Shown here: piece after piece, positions 47,285-61,481 of the stretch
How positions within the stretch are numbered: position 1 is the first letter of the stretch
Layout: the number at the start of each line of letters is the position of its first letter
Notes under the pieces: generated by a model
Told to the model about the DNA's origin: nothing
Database searches by the model: none
Seen by the model: only the letters and a program-made list of their open reading frames with translations
Translations under genes and position numbers: made by a program
NCBI RefSeq assembly: GCF_000346465.2
Contig: NC_034009.1
Coordinates: 7,635,776-7,699,775 of the forward strand
Direction: 5' to 3'
DNA length: 64,000 bases
Source: Prunus persica
Lineage: Eukaryota > Streptophyta > Magnoliopsida > Rosales > Rosaceae

Positions 47285-47856
47285 TAGGGATGGGCACGGT
47301 CCGATTCGGTCTGGTTCTCACCTCAAATCAAAACCGAAACAAGTACTATTTAACCAGTCCAGTTTGGCTCGGTTTAAGTAATTTTTTTTAAAAAAATTGG
47401 CCTGTTCGATTCTGACCGGTTCTGATTTTGAACTGGATTATTAATATTATTTTTTAATTTTTTTCAAAAAAATTTTATTTTTTTATTTTTTTATTTTTTA
47501 AAAAATAATAATAAATAAGTTGTTTTTTTTGGCTTAAAAATTAACAAATGACCCAATTCATACAATGAGAAATTTTTTGAAGTTGAATTTGGAAAAATAT
47601 TAATTATAAAATTTAAAATATAGCATTGGATTTTAAAATTTTGAAATAAAAAAAAAAATATAGCCAGTCCAGTTCGGTCCGATCTGGTTTGGTACGGTGT
47701 AAAATTGAAACCGAAATCGGTTGCAACCGATTCAATCTGGTTCCAATCGGTTCCAACCCGATTTGTTGATTTTTTTGGTCAACTGATTTTTTTCTCTGTT
47801 TTTTTTCACCAGTCCGATTCGATGTTCCGGTTTTCCAATCCCGATGCCCACCCCTA
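47285..47856. mobile_element. hAT-like MITE, TAGGGATGGGCA ends
   Basis: 572 bp starting TAGGGATGGGCA and ending TGCCCACCCCTA, with one mismatch between ends. Flanks are tctgcacc (47277-47284) and tctacacc (47857-47864), 7 of 8 identical. The sub-terminal parts repeat tccgattcggtctggt-like motifs in inverted orientation. Frames read across the right end are artefacts of the element. Confidence 0.8.
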
Positions 47857-47869
47857 TCTACACCCCTGC

Positions 47870-48468
47870 ACAGCCCCTCCTCCCCCACTAGCTCTAGCTT
47901 TAGCTTGAAACCCACGGTCTTATCATTCTACGCCCAACCACCTTCTATTCATGTTAGTCTCCACTTACTTTTCATTTGATGAACCAGGGAGGAGTAAGAG
48001 ATTCTAATAGCTAATTGGTCTAAATAAATCTAACTGGCAAAGGTTGTTAGAAAAAGGGGACAGGCAAGGCCAAGACTACAAATCAGGGTGCATGAGCATT
48101 GTGCTTTTGTCCTAGTTTAAATTAAAACCTATTGTGTGGTATTTAAGGTGTGCCTAATATGACAATTCAGTTAAAAGAATTATTGAGCTATATATGTATA
48201 TCCCTTTTGCAGTCAGGGTCGGGCACCCAGTTTGTTGAATAACATACGTGGGTCTACCGTAGAAGCACAAAAAAGAAAAAACCCAGAATTTGAGTTCTCT
48301 AATATAACAAAAAGTAACTTTAAAATGGTAATCAAAACACCATGCATTAGGTCACTACTAAGATAACCTCACACACAGTAAAATCTAAGTATCCGCAAAC
48401 TTGGTAACAAAAACATCATAGAAAAGAGAAAGCAAAGCCTTGAAACAGAGTTTTGAGGCTACAGCCGC
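47870..48468. other. Spacer and likely 3' UTR of RPL30
   Basis: No reading frame supported. The portion nearest 48468 should hold the 3' UTR of the minus-strand RPL30 gene. Confidence 0.45.
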
Positions 48469-50312
<1,844 letters not shown>

Positions 50313-50416
50313 TTTTGACACTTTTCAGATTCTTCGCCTTTGGTGCCCAAACGCTCGCTCTCACTCGGCGGCCGAACTCGAAAGAGTCGAAGAAGTAGAA
50401 GAGCAGTAGAGTTTGC

Positions 50417-50424
50417 TAGGGTTT
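50417..50424 (-). promoter_or_regulatory. Telo-box of the RPL30 promoter
   Basis: AAACCCTA on the minus strand about 105 bp before the start codon. Telo-boxes together with TGGGCC/T (site II) elements are common in plant ribosomal protein promoters; TGGGCT-type motifs occur near 50545-50552 and 50597. Between them is a T run of about 33 bases (50468-50500). Confidence 0.5.
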
Positions 50425-50589
50425 TAGTATTGGTGCCAATGAGAGATGGTCTTACACGTGCAACTCACGTGGGTTTTTTTTTTTTTTTTTTTTTTTTTTT
50501 TGTGGTTTGGAAACGGGCCTGAAACGAAAGCTTATATTGTCTGCAAAGTGGATAAGCCCATTAGAAGAAAGTCTTAATTATTCATTTGC

Positions 50590-51088
50590 CCTTTAATGGG
50601 CTTATCCATCTCTGCCCCTGTCCCCGAATCTATCCCCGTTTAATAGGTTTCGGGGAATTCCTGTACTTAGCCCCTGTCGGGGGACTATCCCCATACTCGC
50701 CCCTAATTCCCGATTTTTTTTTTTGCATAAAAAAAAATTATCATACATTTTAACATTAAGTTTCATATTAATTTATCATTCAACACATCCAAATTAACTA
50801 TTAAGTTCAACTCAACTATTCAAAATTACTTCAATATGAAATTCCAAAGAAAATTAGGAAGAATTAGGAGAGGAAGGTTAACTTAGGGTTAAACATAAAT
50901 ATTATAATTATATATTTATTTATTTAAATATAAACATATATATTTTAAGGTCGGGTTCAAGGATGGGGACGCCAATACCATCTCCTCCCCATACCCGTCA
51001 GGGATTTTTCAAGTTCGGGAATCCCCATACCCATTTGGCTCCAAAATCTCCCCCCGTTAGGATCGGGGACGGTTTTTGCCATCCCTAG
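50590..51088. mobile_element. One-ended TAGGGATGGCAA-family element
   Basis: The right end, ttgccatccctag (about 51076-51088), and GGGGA/CCCC-rich flanks (near 50620-50720 and 50950-51070) match the family of 44506-45102. A clean left terminus was not found, so the copy is probably truncated. Confidence 0.55.
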
Positions 51089-51099
51089 CTCCGAGCTCG

Positions 51100-52035
51100 G
51101 TTCCTCATCTCCCAGCTTTGATTTCAAGTTTTTACCTTCGATTTTTTGTTATGAAATTGCGATTCTACTTGGACTGCTCGTGATTCTACTGAATTATAGT
51201 TTAGTTCCACTATATATCGTTCAATTATAAGTAAGTGAGAATTGTTTTTGTTTTGGTTTTTAGATTTTAAGTCAAATCTTTTTTTAAATCTTTTTTTCAT
51301 CAATAAATGATGTTCTGATTATATTTAGTTATTTTAGTTAGATTTTAGAATTTTGATATGTGTTGTGTTTTGTTGGTTTCGATTGTTTTATTGATTTCAT
51401 TTTTTTATATTCAATTTGGTTTTGCAAACGTCGTTGACAGAAACCTAGCAAAGGAGCAAGGTCCAAAGTATAGAGGAAAAATGCAACTTTCTGCCAACCT
51501 CCCTATATTCGTAAGTCTATATACATTTAATTACGTAAATTAAAAAAACATTAAGATATTATTGAATTAGAACATTATGGTGAACTTGTGTTTTACATGA
51601 CATATGCTTTTCAAATCAGTGAAATAAATTTGGAATTTGAACAAAAATTAGAATTTCCATATTCACATACACAAATTCCGCTGTTTAGATCCTTATACAA
51701 TGAAAATTTTAAATTTTATGTAGAAATTCCACCGCTATCATCACCACAACCACCCCACCACCACCACCACTACCTCTGCTACCACTGCCTTGTCATGGGC
51801 ATCATCACCATCACCCCAACCATCGCCGTGACCGCCACAATCACGACCACACCATCATTGACCACTACCACTACTCTAACTACCACTTGCCACCGCTTTA
51901 CCACTAGCAGCCCACTACGTACTAGCATCATACATGATGATACTATCATCACCACCACTATTAAGACATCTAACAGTCGCCGCCTCTAAAAAAGATAAAC
52001 AGTAAATTCGGTGCTTAAATCCCATTCGCCAAACA
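51100..52035. other. Intergenic with CAC-rich simple sequence
   Basis: About 51730-51970 is built of CAC/ACC/ATC trinucleotides and yields a His/Thr-rich frame (51588-51989) that is low complexity. No gene is supported. Confidence 0.5.
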
Positions 52036-52039
52036 AGAA

Positions 52040-52170
52040 AATTTTTCAACGGATTCTAGCCCAGTGGAAAAGACCCTTAACTTGCAGAGCGGTGGTCTCA
52101 CATTCGAACCCCCATGGCACCTTAACAATGTATTATGAGAAAAAATTTGGCAAAAAAAAAAAACAAAAAA
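52040..52170 (+). mobile_element. tRNA-derived SINE copy
   Basis: Pol III promoter-like A box TAGCCCAGTGG (52057-52067) and B box cattcgaacc (52101-52110). The intervening cttaacttgcaga is shared with the copies at 57496 and 62780. The 3' part is AT/A-rich. Confidence 0.6.
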
Positions 52171-52718
52171 ACTTTACAAATTCTATATCGTTAATTTCCA
52201 TAATTTTTTGGCCCTTTTACGAGACATTTCCTATAGGTGAGTGAACAAGGATTGAAGAACAAACTTTAGTTATAGTAAAATATTTTCACATATTCCTATA
52301 TGATATTTCAGCAAATTTACGCACAGGGAATATTAGAGGGTTGATTCTTTGATCTTCAATCTTCCTTCTTCCTTAGTTCTTGTAAAATAAATTTAGGTCA
52401 ACGGACCACACCTCGGAGGTGTTGGTCAAAGGCCCTCCAATGCCTAAGTTTGTTCGATTGGATCTTAAGAAATTTTGGAGATTTTTTTGAGAATTTTTTT
52501 TTGCAGAAATTTTGTGATTGCATTCATAACAAAAAAAATTTACCAGCCACAAAGGGACATTATAATAATGGAGCGATCTAACATCAAAATTAAGACAATC
52601 TGGTGCGCCTCTACTAACAATCATGCAGGATCGAAGAAACTCTAGCATAGGCATCCTAACTAAGATTGCAAACTTAGAATAATAAAAAGATATAAAGCTT
52701 GAAAACACCAAGCTATAC

Positions 52719-53695
52719 GAGCATCCACAGTGGTTTGGGGGAGTTGTTGTGTATTTTCGGGGGTGTAAAGCCACTTTTACATCCTCTTTACACCTCTGGA
52801 GGTTGTAAATGTAGTTTTTACTCTAGTGGGAAAGATGTAAATATAAAGATATATAATTGATTTGTAACATCCCACATCGGCCAACAGAGAGGGGTGATTT
52901 GCCTTATATGTACATGCCCACCTCCATCTAGCACGAGGCCTTTTGGGAGTTCATTGGCTTCGGAGTTATGGGAACTCCGAAGTTAAGTGAGTTTGAGCTA
53001 GAGCAATTCCAAGATAGTTGACTCACTGGGAAGTTCCTTCTGAGTTCCCATAAACAAAACCGTGAGGGCGGGGGTCCCAAAACGGACAATATCATACCCA
53101 CTGGGAAGTTCCTTCTGAGTTTTCAGAAACAAAACGGTGAGGGCGAGGGGCCCAAAACGATCAATATCGTGCTACGGCGGAGCCAATTCGGTATGTGACA
53201 TGATTTTTTTTTGTATTAAAATTTTATTTTGTGTTAACTTTATAAAATTAATTTTTTTTGTATAAGGTTAATTTTATTTTTTCAAACAAATAGACCTAAA
53301 AATATTTAAATTCGGAGAAGATATGATTTCATCCCAAAAAAATTAAAGCTGGCTGTTTTTTAAAATTAAAGTTGTTGGTCCAGCAATGTACCTGTTGTTG
53401 GGGAGGGGAGAGATGACAACCAAAAAAGGGGCCCACATATGAATTTTGATCCAGCAACTTTTTTGCTGACTTTTCTCCACTTTATCTCACCCTTTTTTTT
53501 TTTTTCAGCTGGGTCTCACCTGCAAGAGATGTAAAAAAAGATGTACATGTACATCTAAATTTGCATCTCATGGTGGTGATGCAAATTTACACTTATTTAC
53601 ACCTCCCCATTGCGGGTGATTCCGATCATAAAGGGTGTATATTTAACATACATCCCATTATACACTCCTCCCCCCTCCCCCCATTGTGGATACTC
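52719..53695. mobile_element. DNA element with GAGCATCC inverted ends, interrupted by a solo LTR
   Basis: Ends GAGCATCCACAGTGG and (complement) GAGTATCCACAATGG. The right half is homologous to 7075-7605. A Cassandra-type LTR has inserted at 52863-53200. Without it the element would be about 634 bp and non-coding. The superfamily is not assigned; no clear target duplication was seen. Confidence 0.65.
52863..53200 (+). mobile_element. Cassandra-type solo LTR with 5S rRNA-like sequence
   Basis: 338 bp starting TGTAACATCCCACATCGG and ending in tgtgaca, flanked by perfect 5-bp repeats tgatt (52858-52862 and 53201-53205). Inside, gggaactccgaagttaag and the following tgactcactgggaagttcc match the 3' half of plant 5S rRNA (control region and 3' stem), the known hallmark of Cassandra TRIM retrotransposons. 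Only one LTR is present. The 5S-like 3' part plus following bases is duplicated in tandem (about 53026-53095 and 53097-53165). Confidence 0.85.
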
Positions 53696-53699
53696 TAAC

Positions 53700-56130
53700 A
53701 ATACAAATAAAACTCTCACAAAGGAAAAATGAAAAGCTCTCACAAAAGAGAGGTGAAAAGCTCTCATCAAAGGAGAGGTGAAAAGAGGTGAAAACTACAC
53801 AAAGAACCCAAAGAGTCTCTGTGACTTATTCCAAACCGAAGAACCGCAAAAAGAATGGTGGTGAAGATCCGACGTCGAAACGCAAGTGAAGATCCGACGT
53901 CATGACTCAACTGCATGTGATGGTTGGAGTAAAATCATTATAAAAAAATAAAAAAATGAAGACAAATAAGGGAAGCCTTTTGTCTTTGAGAATGGGGGAA
54001 GAGGAGAAGGGAGGAAGAGAAGAGTGGAGCTAGGGTTTCTCAAAGTAAAGTCCCTTTTTGGGCATCAACAACGCTATCTGGACCATTCAAGGGCTTAATT
54101 TCTTCTTCAAACCAAGTATATAAGACTCTTTGGATAACTTTGAAACTTGGAAAGTTACACAGAGAAATAAAAACTAAATTAAATTATACAATAGTACAAC
54201 TACAAGAAGTAATAATGGCCTTTAAATTACTACCTATAGGTGTTTATAATTCTAAATAAGAGTCAAAGTGACGACATGTTCACCTACAAGAAGTAACCCC
54301 TTATACTATATGTAATAGATTTAGGCATCTTCATCATTTTTGTAATGATGGTGTGGGGATACATTTTGCAAGTTGGTACCACATAAATGAACTGCAACCT
54401 TTCATAAATCTCTACGCATTTGTAAGTTTGTTTTTTTTGTTATTGAAATAACAATTTTGAAATTTCTTCTAATTGGATTCGAAAACCTTTCTAAATTTCG
54501 AAGAACAATTTGATAATTTGGAAGACTTCTAGATTTCTGATATAGAGCCACAAATAACGACAAGTAAAAGCTGACAGAAGAGATCATTGTCTAGATAGTA
54601 AAATTTCATTTGATTAGTCTAATTCAAATTTAAACAAGACTTGATCGATGTGTAATTAAAAGGATCAAGTCTCACGCTTAAAAACATTAGAAACCAAAGA
54701 TCAAAGAACCTCTTCTTTTATATTCTTTCTCCTCTCTATTTTTTTTTTCTTCTATCCTCTTTCTTCTTGCTTAGAGCAATATTGTACAGGAGTTTATAAA
54801 CCCTCAAAAAAATTTCCAATGAAGTCTCCACCACAAAGAGGTTAGGATCGTATTTAAGTTAAAACATGACTAATTAATCACAAAATGACGATGTCGCATA
54901 TGACATGGATGACATGGGGTTGCCATGTCATGTGCCATATAAGTTCATACGTACCATTAAGTTGGTAAACAAAGTTGGTTTCTGTGGAAGTAAACTTAAT
55001 TGAATCCAATCCTTATAAGACTCCCTGAATAGAATCCAAAGCTCTACGTCCACTGAAAATCAGTTCCTATTTGTTGAAAAGGATCCATGTTTTTTAGTTA
55101 ATTGAAGTTAGTTTAACTTCAAAATGCAAGATTTGGCTATCATGCTAAGCTGAGATGGCTCTGCGCTGGCTTTGTTTTGCTGCTGTGGCTTCTTGTGTTC
55201 ATCTGTGCTCTTCTGCCGGCTCATACGATCTTATTTCTTATCGTTATGTGTTTAGCACCTTGTGCAAAATACAAAACCCAATTAAGCGTGCATGATATCA
55301 ATGTGGCCTTTTGTTTTCACCTGATGATATGACGAGTTTCGTAACATTGGGCATCAAAGATAATAAAAAGATGATGAAAGGAAGAATTTGATGGACACGT
55401 AAAGTCATTAAACACACATTGTTTTATTCATATTGTTTATTTTTCTTGTAGTGACAAGTAGTGCATTGGTTGAAGAACAAGAGAACGAATCGTTGTTTAT
55501 AAAATAAAGAAAAAGAACAACTCCATTTATAAAATATGAACAAATCCTCAATTTCGACTTTATTAGATCGCATGACAACACATAATTAAAATCGTTGAAA
55601 TCAAGATCAAACTATGGTTTCTCCTAATGTGTTACCTGCATCTAATGTGATGTGGTTAGTAATATGAGTAATAAATTCTTTTACAAATTACAAACAATAT
55701 ACAATTATTTAGTGTGATACATACGCACATAGAATTACTCGAAAAATAATCATTTTATTACTTTTGTGATGTCCGGACGCCATTGCAAACATAGAGGAAA
55801 GTAGGAGGGATAATAGAAAATACATGGCGTATGAGTAGTAATAAAGTACGAAGGCCTGCATAGGAGAAAATCCTTTTTTTTTTCTTTTTTTTTTTTAAAC
55901 TCGAGAAGTATTATTGGCCACCGGCTAACCCTCTTTATTAATACGAGACTTTTGTGCAATCACAGTTGATGATAAGTGTATTAAACTGAGACTTTTTTCT
56001 AACCTCAATTTATTAAAAAAAGAATCAATTGGCATATTCTTCTGCGACCACCATTGTTGTAGATACCTCTAGAGAAGAAGTGACGGCATTGGACCCCTTG
56101 AGTTAGATAGAAAGTACTGCGACGCATGAA
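53700..56130. other. Intergenic; upstream region of EG45-like gene 1
   Basis: Mostly AT-rich non-coding DNA. It holds one small secretory-looking frame at 55155-55295. The last few hundred bases resemble the region upstream of the second EG45-like gene (around 60960-61200). Confidence 0.5.
55155..55295 (+). pseudogene. Small ORF resembling a signal peptide plus polygalacturonase start
   Basis: 46 codons: MALRWLCFAAVASCVHLCSS is signal-peptide-like, followed by AGSYDLISYRYVF and a stop soon after. Polygalacturonase precursors often begin with a signal peptide and a Y/F-x-V-x-S/x-YGA motif, and SYDLISY recalls it, but the rest of the protein is absent. It may be the relic of a first exon or a chance frame. 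Confidence 0.25.
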
Positions 56131-56161
56131 ACATGACGATCAGCTTTTTCTACATTTCTTC

Positions 56162-56168
56162 TATAAAA
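56162..56168 (+). promoter_or_regulatory. TATA box of EG45-like gene 1
   Basis: TATAAAA about 115 bp before the start codon at 56277; the equivalent at gene 2 is at 61282. Confidence 0.5.
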
Positions 56169-56276
56169 TGGAGAGAAGAATTTTTGTTTTTGCTCATCAC
56201 AGACGAAGCCTTTAGTTTACTCCACAAAATATTGCAGACTAGCGCTAACACATACTTGTTATTTGGTCTGGAAACA

Positions 56277-59200
56277 ATGGGATTGGAAATGCGAGTTCTC
56301 CTTGTGCTTGCCATGGCTATATGCCTCCCCTCCGCCGCATATGCAGCCGATGGAACAGCCACTTTTTATACACCTCCTTATGTTCGTAAGTATATAATTT
56401 TGCCGTTTCGAATATATTATCACAAGCTGAATTAGTTCCTCACAGGAAACTGGTGTTTTTACACAACCAATTTTGCCCTGGTGAGGCGACATGGTGGCTC
56501 ATGAGTCATTCTTTAACCTAATATGTTCTCAATGCTCCTGCTGGTATTCTTAACATCAGCTCAAAACTCCTGCTGGTATTCTTATGCTAGAGCAACGTAA
56601 CGAAGATGGCCTTCATGGCTGCTATCTTTTCTTTAAGCTGATGTGCAAAGCTTCATTAATCTGAGTATTACATTAATTTCTTAATTAGGTTTCAAAGAGT
56701 AGGAGAAATTTGTTTAATCGAGTGTCCTATATCTTTCGGAATGATTCAATTAGTGTGTTTATTCGAAACAATTTCAACCTGTGTCAGTTTCATATGAGTT
56801 TTATAATATAAATTGGTGAGGGTTTAGTAAAATGTTTAAAAGGCTTGAAATTTTACCATTTTACCCTCTTAAATATAATGCAATTGTTTATATGTATATA
56901 AGAAAATGCTAGGCATAGCACATGTGTTTGTATATATGTATATAGAAAAATGTTAGGCATACCACATTTATATACCACCTTGTGTACCCCTTCTCTAATA
57001 GAGGTGAGCACCATCGTATTGGTGGGCTTTACTAATGTAATTGTATTTAGAGCACTTTCACCCATGGTGCCATGGCAAGGGGCAGACACTATTCATATAA
57101 ATAGTGACTACTCACCCTACGCTGTTTTATTTTGCTTTTCCACCCATTGTCATGGCAAATAAAGGCAAATACTATTCACATGAGATATGAGAAGAGAAAT
57201 TTGTATGGAGTTTTAGTGTGAGAAGTGAAGAACGTGGTTAGGTATTTATAGAAGAAAAAAAAATTACTAATATTTTGGTATTTTTTTCCTTTTTATGTCA
57301 ACATGAGATCAATTAACCCGCAGTAGCTCAGGAAATTCTTACCTTTAGGCTGGCTTTGGTAAATTGGGTTCATTTTTGCCAAGGTTGCCTTTCATTGATG
57401 GGGGGCTTGTTCCAAGTCTGGGCAACAATGTTTTGCTGAATAGGTCAAAATGTTGCATTATTAAAATGTTGACATGCACCTCACATTAGTAATTGTCAAC
57501 GGGACCAGCCTAGTGGAAAATGGCCTTAACTTGCAGATTACAGGTTTCAAGTTTGAATCCGTGTATGTGTATGAAACCCCCCTCCCTCTCTAATTTAGAC
57601 TATCACTTATAATAAAATAAAATAAATTCATATTAATAATCTACCAGTGTAGTTTGTCTAAAAATGGCTGGTAACTAGAGAATGTCTATACGTGTCTATG
57701 TATATCATATGTGAACATAGGAGAATTATGCGAAAATCCTTTTTTCAGTCTATTTTCAATGATATAGGTTATCTTCGCATGATCATCTTTGCAGAAAATT
57801 AACAAAATCAAAAGCTTTTTCGCCATTGAATACCATCAAAATCACTTCGGTTCTAACTGGCAGACTGTATGTGTTCCTAAGTTTAGATGGCCGAAAAATT
57901 ACATATTTGGACAATATTTGTATCAAGGATTAAGGAGCAAATCATATGTGTCAATTTTAATCATTGAATTGCATTACAAGGTGGTCCCAAGACGATTCTT
58001 ATTTTATTGAGCTCATTTTGTGGAGCTGCCCTTATGTAAATGGCAAATCTGCACCCCTTGAGGTTTTTGGCTTTTTCACAAAACTCCCACAAGTTTACAC
58101 TAATATTTTCTCATGTTTTCGGCTCTTTTTGAGTTATTTACACTAACACTCTCCCATGTTTTAGATTGTTTTCACAAACTCCTTTTGTGTTGATTGTTCG
58201 TCCAAAACTTGATGATTTCTTTTTTTTCTTTTTTTTCTTTTTTTTAAAAAGCAAATGATAAAATCAATCTCAATGAATATATGTGCAATCTAATATGAAA
58301 GCCTAACTTTGTCATTTGGAGAAATTTTTATATGAAATCATTAAATTTTGGACGAAAAATCAACGAAATAGGGTTTTGTGAAAACAATTTAAAACCTCAG
58401 AGGATGTTCGTGTAATTTTTAAAACATCAAGGGACTTTTTGAAAAAGCCGAAACTCGTAATGTTTCATCTTTAATGGAATCTCTTTAATAAGTCAAATCT
58501 AAAATTTTATCCATTGGATTACCATCTAATGATTTCACTATAATAGTTGTTGGACTATGTTTTTTATACTGTTTAGATCACCAAATAGTTAACATTGGGC
58601 TAATTTTGTACTGAAACTATCCATAACTGGTGACCTAAGAATAAAACTGTTAATTAAGGTCATTGAGTTGCTAAGGGTGGCTCAAGAGAGAATGTTGGCA
58701 TGTATATTAAAATTCTTATGAGTGTTGTTATTTCCACATTCTGTTCTATTTTTTCACTTACCTTATCTTCCAACTCATCATGTAAATTTGAAAAAACATA
58801 ATCCTATCTTTCCACCCACCATTATTTTTAAAATACTTATTATTTTTCCACCCACCAAGTAAATAATAATATATTATTAAATTAATTAATAAACAATATA
58901 AAATACTCAAACAAACAAAAAAAGACTCTCCCCCCATCCACCATGGGGAGGAGAGAGAGACAGAGGAGGGAAAATAGAGGAGGAGGGCCGAGCGGGTGGG
59001 TGAAGGCGAAGAGACAGAGGGTGGGATGGGGTTAATCTTTTTAGTTTTTTATTTATAATCTTTTTTTTATTTTAATGTTATAATTTTTTTTTTTTCTAAA
59101 TCCTTAAAAGTCATTTTTTAAATAGATAAATTTATCTTTAATATTTTGAAAATAAGGTAAGTGAAAAAATAAAACAAAATGTGGAAATAACAACACTCAT

Positions 59201-60371
59201 TCTAATATCTCTGCATGTGTGCACATACCCAGCTAATAAATTAAAGTAAAAATAGACATTATAAAAAGGAAAAAAATAAAATCATCCTCTACCTGTATGT
59301 AGAAGGTGCATGGAGGTGTAATAAGATGGCGGAACTATACTATGGGCTGCAATGGGCCATAACCCATAGTGGTTTTTGGGGGGGAAAAATCAAACCTATA
59401 GATTTGATTTATTTTATGAGAACCTTTCCTATTGAGAGGGGTGATAGCAGACTAAACTCACACACACTACATGGATGTTAGGACTCGAATCTAGAACCTT
59501 GCCTGAGGGAGTAAATACTCCAAACCACTACACTAGTGAGTCCTTTGCAAGATTTGTTTTAAATACATGATAGTATGTATTAACTTATTAAAGTCCAAAA
59601 AATTCAATTCTTTATGCATTTAGTTGCAGGGCAATAATAAAAATACAAATTAAAATTCGTACACTTTGAATTATGTTGATATATTTCAATTTTGATAATA
59701 TGTGTTTTTTGGTTGCTTTTAATATGTATTTGTTTTATATTAAAGCTTATTAGAAATTAGTAAAAAAATATGAACTAGAATGATTTATATGATTTAATGT
59801 ATACTTTTATTTCTAGAAAGACTATGATATAAGATAATAAAAAATATACATATCATTAGATCAATTTAAATCTACCTATAAACATTTCATGAAGACAAAC
59901 ATTATCCAAGTTGATCCTATATCAAAAGAGAACCCTTAATTATACATCCATTAATAATTTTCTGGTTGACGTGCAGCCTCCTCATGCTACGGATACCAAA
60001 ATGATGGAGTGATGATAGCCGCAGCAAGCGATGCCATTTGGGGCAACAGAGCAGCTTGTGGAAAAAGGTACAGAGTGACATGCACCGGAGCCACTAACCA
60101 AGGTGTCCCACAACCTTGCAAGGGAACCAGTGTCGTCATTAAAATTGTCGACTATTGTCCTCCCGGATGCAGAGGAACCATTGATCTCTCTCAAGAGGCC
60201 TTCGCCGTCATTGCTAACCCCGACGCCGGCAAAATCAAGATTAGTTATACTCAGTAAGCACATATTAACACTCTCTAATGAAAAATTTTGTCCTTAGTAA
60301 AGTTTATCATGTATATGAAACTATGAGTTCAAATTTAATTTTCCTTATTTTTTATGGCGTGCAGGGTTTGA
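56277..60371 (+). CDS. EG45-like domain protein / plant natriuretic peptide-like, gene 1
   Basis: Exons 56277-56385, 59977-60253 and 60365-60371 join in frame into 130 residues; all introns are GT-AG. A signal peptide of about 23 residues (ends AAYA) precedes a single double-psi beta-barrel domain of the kind found in expansin domain 1. Six cysteines (PSSC, RAAC, VTC, PQPC, DYC, PGC) fit its disulfide pattern. Motifs FYTPPYVPSSCYG, AAASDAIWGNRAACG, KIVDYCPPGCRGTIDLSQEA and PDAGKIKISYTQV match the EG45/PNP family. These are small secreted apoplastic proteins linked to water and ion balance and stress. They lack the expansin C-terminal domain. Intron 1 is 3.6 kb and filled with repeats. An upstream in-frame ATG at 56133 lies before the TATA box and is unlikely. 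Confidence 0.92.
56607..58690 (+). repeat. Intron-1 block duplicated at 62039-64000
   Basis: Begins sharply at tggccttcatggctgctatc and is collinear with 62039 onward to the window end, with only scattered changes. One insertion of roughly 140 bp (about 56885-57030) is present here and not in the second copy. Includes a SINE (57496-57625). Confidence 0.85.
57496..57625 (+). mobile_element. tRNA-derived SINE copy in intron 1 of EG45-like gene 1
   Basis: A box agcctagtgg (57507-57516), B-box-like gtttgaatcc (57551-57560), with the family core cttaacttgcaga. The tail is tagactatcacttataataa followed by A-rich repeats. Confidence 0.6.
58690..59940. other. Rest of intron 1, EG45-like gene 1
   Basis: AT-rich with an inverted-repeat MITE-like piece around 58695-59210 (aatgttggcatgtatattaa … aacaacactcattctaatat; arms share aacaaaatgtggaaataac and its complement). 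No coding sequence. Confidence 0.5.
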
Positions 60372-61281
60372 AGCTCTCTAAGAATAAAGTCATTAGGACT
60401 AAGAAGGAAGAGGCCACTTGTAATGGAATAATGAAAGCAGCACACACTGTATGAAACTATAATTATGTTTCACATGTGATGAGCTGATGTTATAACTATA
60501 TGATTATATGATTAAATAAAGAGGGTCCTTAAGTTACTATTTTTCAGTTTAAAACATCTCATGGTTCATCAATTGAATCAAATTTTGATCCTTGGATAGT
60601 AACTTGCAAGCCATATAAATAGATACATCTACCTGGAAGCTACCAACGGAGGCCATATAAAGACGAAAAAAAACTTACTTGTAACAAGAATAGCACTGTT
60701 TTATTATCTCTGGTCAATAACCATGACACGTGTAAAAGTTATATCACGTGTCATTGTGTTATTGACTGAAGATAACAAAAAGTGATATCTCATTGCACGA
60801 GAGTTTCTCTCCATAAATACTCCTCATCCACAAGCTAGCTAGATGGTCCACAAAACTTTATCATTCCCTTGAATTTTCCAAACCCTGGGTCTAGTCTTGA
60901 TTTGAGATCAACATACAATTCCAAACAGGCAAAGCTAACTTACAAGAAATAAGCGTAGAAAATACGGGATTGATAAAGAATAATTTTGTCTCCGCGTCTT
61001 CTGCCTCTTTGGCTTGACCAAAAATTGCATGGACGATAATTTGGGGCAATCGCAGTTGTCTTTGAAAATAATTTTCTACTTTTCCTATGCAGAAGACAAA
61101 ATAAAAAGAATCAATAACTGGCATATTCCTTGTACCACAAAATATTATTGGTCTCCATTGGTAGCTCTTTCAAAGATGACAGCGAAGACTGGCATTGACG
61201 CAGCCAGGACAAAAAAATAATGTGCCACGCAACATGACGATGGATATAAGGTACAGTATCTAGCTATACCTACGTTTTCTC
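60372..61281. other. Spacer between the two EG45-like genes
   Basis: 3' flank of gene 1 and promoter of gene 2. The 60960-61260 part resembles the upstream region of gene 1 around 55990-56150 (for example ggcatattc and acgcaacatgacgat against acgcatgaaacatgacgat). Confidence 0.5.
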
Positions 61282-61289
61282 TATAAAAA
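61282..61289 (+). promoter_or_regulatory. TATA box of EG45-like gene 2
   Basis: TATAAAAA 88 bp before the start codon at 61370. Confidence 0.5.
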
Positions 61290-61369
61290 GGAGGGGAGCC
61301 TTCCACTTTACTTCACAAACTACTGCACTAGAAATAATTGTTACAAGTTATTTGTTAGGGAAAGATTTA

Positions 61370-61481
61370 ATGGCATTTGAAATGCGAGTTCTCATTGTGG
61401 TGGTGGCCATGGTTGTATGCCTTCCCTCGGCCGCATATGCAGAGCAGGGAACAGCTACTTTTTACACGCCTCCTTACGTTC
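61370..61481 (+). CDS. EG45-like domain protein, gene 2, exon 1 (runs off the window)
   Basis: Exon 1 encodes 37 full codons: a signal peptide (MAFEMRVLIVVVAMVVCLPS AAYA) and the domain start EQGTATFYTPPYV, followed by the donor GTAAGT in the same phase as gene 1. The cysteine-bearing exon 2 must lie beyond position 64000, because intron 1 (at least 2.5 kb) fills the rest of the window. About 15% of bases differ from exon 1 of gene 1, with one codon inserted. Whether the gene is complete cannot be told here. Confidence 0.82.

Noticed and set aside
47613..47915. 100-codon minus-strand frame and an opposing 67-codon frame
   Set aside because: Both lie across the inverted end of the MITE 47285-47856.
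51588..51989. His/Thr-rich 133-codon frame
   Set aside because: Direct translation of CAC/ACC/ATC trinucleotide repeats.
52950..53060. A possible genuine 5S rRNA gene
   Set aside because: Only the 3' half resembles 5S, with many changes, and it lies inside an LTR with target repeats.
57507..57560. Possible tRNA gene (A and B boxes present)
   Set aside because: No cloverleaf or acceptor stem can be built, and the same sequence recurs with an A-rich tail, so it is a SINE.
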